The translations under genes and the position numbers were made by a program. From Ruminococcus sp. UBA5129 (GTDB taxonomy: Bacteria; Bacillota; Clostridia; Oscillospirales; Ruminococcaceae), in contig DHYN01000063.1 in NCBI GenBank assembly GCA_002414125.1, positions 7,591 to 16,298 of the forward strand: a stretch of DNA of 8,708 nt, in the 5' to 3' direction. The stretch's first letter is position 1; the number at the start of each line of letters is the position of its first letter. Below are positions 7,095-8,708 of this stretch, one piece after another. The notes below the pieces were generated by a model. It was given only the letters and a program-made list of their open reading frames with translations. It searched no databases and was not told where the DNA came from.

Positions 7095-8375
7095 ATGATA
7101 TACACTGAGAATGAGATATTACAGTACGTTGACGAAAACGATGTAAAATTCGTCAAGCTTACCTTCTGCGATGTTCACGGAAATCTTAAAAATATATCCG
7201 TACTCTCGTCCGAGCTTGCTTCGGTATTCGAGCACGGTATCAAGATAAATTCAAGCAAGATCGCCGGATTCAGTACAGAAAACGGAAAGGCGCTCTACCT
7301 TTTTCCCGATCCGTCAACCATGACCATGCTCCCTTGGAGACCTCAGCAGGGACGGGTTATCAGACTTTTCTGCTTCATCCGCTATGCTGACGGTACACGC
7401 TACGAGGGCGATGCAAGATATTTTCTTAAAAAGGCTGTAAAGACGGCACTCGACAAGGGGTACTGCTTCCGTTTTGGAACATCGTGCGAATTCACGCTCT
7501 ACTGCGTTGACGAGAAAGGGCTACCCACAACGAACCGTCATGATATGGCAGGCTACTGCGACAGCGCTCCCTACGATAAGGGCGAGAATATCCGCCGCGA
7601 CATCTGTCTTACGCTTGAACAGATGAACATCCATCCGCTGTCGTCGTATCACGAAAGCGGATGCGGTCAGCACGAGATCGACTTTAACGCATCATCGGCT
7701 CTCAGGGCGGCAGATACGTTCATGAGCTTTAAATCGGCTGTAAAATCAATTTCTCAGAGAAACAACGCATACGCAAGCTTCATGCCCAAGGCGGACAAGG
7801 ACGATTGCAGCAACGGCATGAAGATCGCGATGAATATAATCAAGGACGATGATTTCTTCGATGTGGGCTCGGATAGATCTGAGGTGCAGATGAAGCACGC
7901 TATAGCAGGTGTTTTGCGCCACCTTAAGGACATTACGCTTTTTACCGACCCGATAATCAATTCCTATGCAAGGCTTCAGGAGGAGGGCTCAAAGAACATC
8001 ATCTCGTGGTCTGACGATGAGGACTCCCGTGCGGCTGTTTTCAGTGATGAGCTTTCCCCGATAATCATCCGCAATCCCGACTGTATCGGAAATCCCTATC
8101 ATGTTTTCGGACTGTTGATCTATGCGGCGCTTGAGGGACTTGAGAACGAGTATGAGCCGTGTGATAAGCTCGGCGAGGGCGCTTCCGCAGAGACTCTTCC
8201 CGCAACGCTCAGAGAGGCTCTTGATGCCGCAAAGGCTTCCGATTTTCTCGGAAGGTACATTGACAAGGGCATTCTCAAAGCATTCTGCGATGTTAAGGAA
8301 AAGGTCTGGACGGAGTATTCACAGTCAGAGGATAAGGATGCATTTGAGTTCGGGACATACTTTTACAGCATCTGA
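7095..8375 (+). CDS. Glutamine synthetase-like protein, probably catalytically inactive (pseudoenzyme)
   Basis: 426 residues, colinear with class I glutamine synthetase (usually about 440): an N-terminal beta-grasp domain (about 1-105; DVHGNLKNIS, INSSKIAGF) and a C-terminal catalytic-fold domain (GENIRRD, YHESGCGQHEID, FMPKADKDD, NSYARL, IRNPDCIGNPY). Compared from memory with E. coli and B. subtilis GlnA, the n1-type metal ligands remain (E132, E187, E194), but all three n2 ligands are gone: GPEPEF is GTSCEF (Glu to Ser130), GMH is GMK (His to Lys243), and RVEVR is PIIIR (Glu to Ile324). The ammonium-site Asp of FDGSS is Asn52, PGYEAP is absent, and the NRS...RIP arginines are not in place. 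ATP and glutamate handling should therefore fail. The reading frame is intact and conserved in fold, so it is not a decaying gene. Sitting between GOGAT and an ANTAR-like regulator, it is best read as a nitrogen-status sensor or scaffold (inference). An unusual ligase activity remains possible. Confidence 0.85.
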   Translation: MIYTENEILQYVDENDVKFVKLTFCDVHGNLKNISVLSSELASVFEHGIKINSSKIAGFSTENGKALYLFPDPSTMTMLPWRPQQGRVIRLFCFIRYADGTRYEGDARYFLKKAVKTALDKGYCFRFGTSCEFTLYCVDEKGLPTTNRHDMAGYCDSAPYDKGENIRRDICLTLEQMNIHPLSSYHESGCGQHEIDFNASSALRAADTFMSFKSAVKSISQRNNAYASFMPKADKDDCSNGMKIAMNIIKDDDFFDVGSDRSEVQMKHAIAGVLRHLKDITLFTDPIINSYARLQEEGSKNIISWSDDEDSRAAVFSDELSPIIIRNPDCIGNPYHVFGLLIYAALEGLENEYEPCDKLGEGASAETLPATLREALDAAKASDFLGRYIDKGILKAFCDVKEKVWTEYSQSEDKDAFEFGTYFYSI

Positions 8376-8381
8376 GGAGGG
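8374..8381 (+). promoter_or_regulatory. Ribosome binding site for the regulator's TTG start
   Basis: GAGGAGGG overlaps the stop codon of the preceding gene and lies 5 nt before TTG 8387. No ATG or GTG stands at suitable spacing, so a TTG start is likely. The frame stays open to the window edge. Confidence 0.7.
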
Positions 8382-8386
8382 ACGTT

Positions 8387-8708
8387 TTGGAGAACGTAAT
8401 AATCGTATCCGGAAACAGATCTGCCTCTGAAATGCTCGCGGGCTTCTTCGCGGAATCATTCGGCTGTAATCCGAGACATGCTGACAGCGCCGCACATGCA
8501 TACTCCATATTTGAATCGGGTGCGAAATGCGAGCTTGCGGTCGTGAATGCTCCGCTGCCAGATGAATCGGGAATGAGACTGTGCGAGTATATAAGCGAAA
8601 ACACCTCGGCGTTCTGCATACTCATCGCAAAGGCTGAAACCGCTGAAAAGCTGAGCGATTTCGCCGACAGGAACAACATCGTTTTCATCGCCAGACCGTT
8701 CAGCAGGA
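8387..8708 (+). CDS. Response-regulator-like protein, likely ANTAR antiterminator; receiver half only, 3' end outside the window
   Basis: The first 107 residues are visible, starting at TTG 8387, 11 nt after the GS-like gene. They match a CheY-like receiver in layout: ENVIIVSGN (beta 1), LAVVNAPLPDESG (beta 3), AFCILIAKAE (beta 4), VFIARPFSR (beta 5). The phosphorylation pocket is degenerate: the acidic pair is S8/G9, the phosphoacceptor Asp is Asn54, the Thr/Ser is Ala81 and the conserved Lys is Arg103. The NxPLPDExG pattern and the location beside a GS-like gene recall receiver-ANTAR proteins of Clostridia, which bind paired or single hexaloop RNA hairpins and prevent termination. The ANTAR domain itself would lie beyond the right edge, so its presence is an inference, supported by the hexaloop-terminator leaders of amtB and gltB. 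The protein is expected to be cytosolic and not controlled by phosphorylation. Confidence 0.75.
   Translation, partial: MENVIIVSGNRSASEMLAGFFAESFGCNPRHADSAAHAYSIFESGAKCELAVVNAPLPDESGMRLCEYISENTSAFCILIAKAETAEKLSDFADRNNIVFIARPFSR

Noticed and set aside
8293..8688. 131-codon minus-strand open frame at the right end
   Set aside because: Crosses the end of the GS-like gene and the start of the regulator, both of which have clear sense-strand signals.

Overview
The window carries a nitrogen-assimilation locus from a low-to-mid G+C Gram-positive bacterium. The strong AGGAGG-type ribosome binding sites, near-consensus sigma-70 (SigA) promoters, intrinsic terminators with long U-tracts, gene content and codon use suggest Clostridia, most likely Ruminococcus or a relative. 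The genus is an inference from style, not from a search.

Layout: a 5'-partial ammonium transporter gene (amtB, minus strand, start codon at 623) runs off the left edge. A divergent control region of about 430 bp (624-1050) follows, with one near-perfect promoter pointing each way. On the plus strand comes a tight operon: gltB (1051-5589), gltD (5595-7082), a glutamine-synthetase-like gene (7095-8375) and a response-regulator-like gene cut by the right edge (from 8387). The gaps between genes are only 5, 12 and 11 nt, and each gene has its own strong ribosome binding site.

Metabolism: AmtB brings in ammonium. GltB and GltD form glutamate synthase (GOGAT), which turns glutamine and 2-oxoglutarate into two glutamates. 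The third operon gene has the glutamine synthetase fold but has lost one complete set of metal ligands and several substrate-binding residues, so it is probably a pseudoenzyme. The fourth resembles the receiver half of ANTAR-type RNA-binding antiterminators, but its phosphorylation pocket is degenerate.

Regulation: both the amtB and the gltB transcripts begin, within a few nucleotides of the predicted start, with a small hairpin whose six-base loop has A at position 1 and G at position 4. This is the signature recognised by ANTAR proteins. In both leaders that hairpin shares bases with the 5' arm of an intrinsic terminator, so the two structures exclude each other. The amtB leader has a second hexaloop hairpin that also competes with a larger stem.

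Putting these together, the locus looks like a self-contained circuit: a catalytically dead glutamine synthetase plus a phosphorylation-independent ANTAR regulator, controlling terminator read-through of the amtB transcript and of their own gltB operon. The circuit is inferred; the RNA structures and residue losses are read directly from the sequence.
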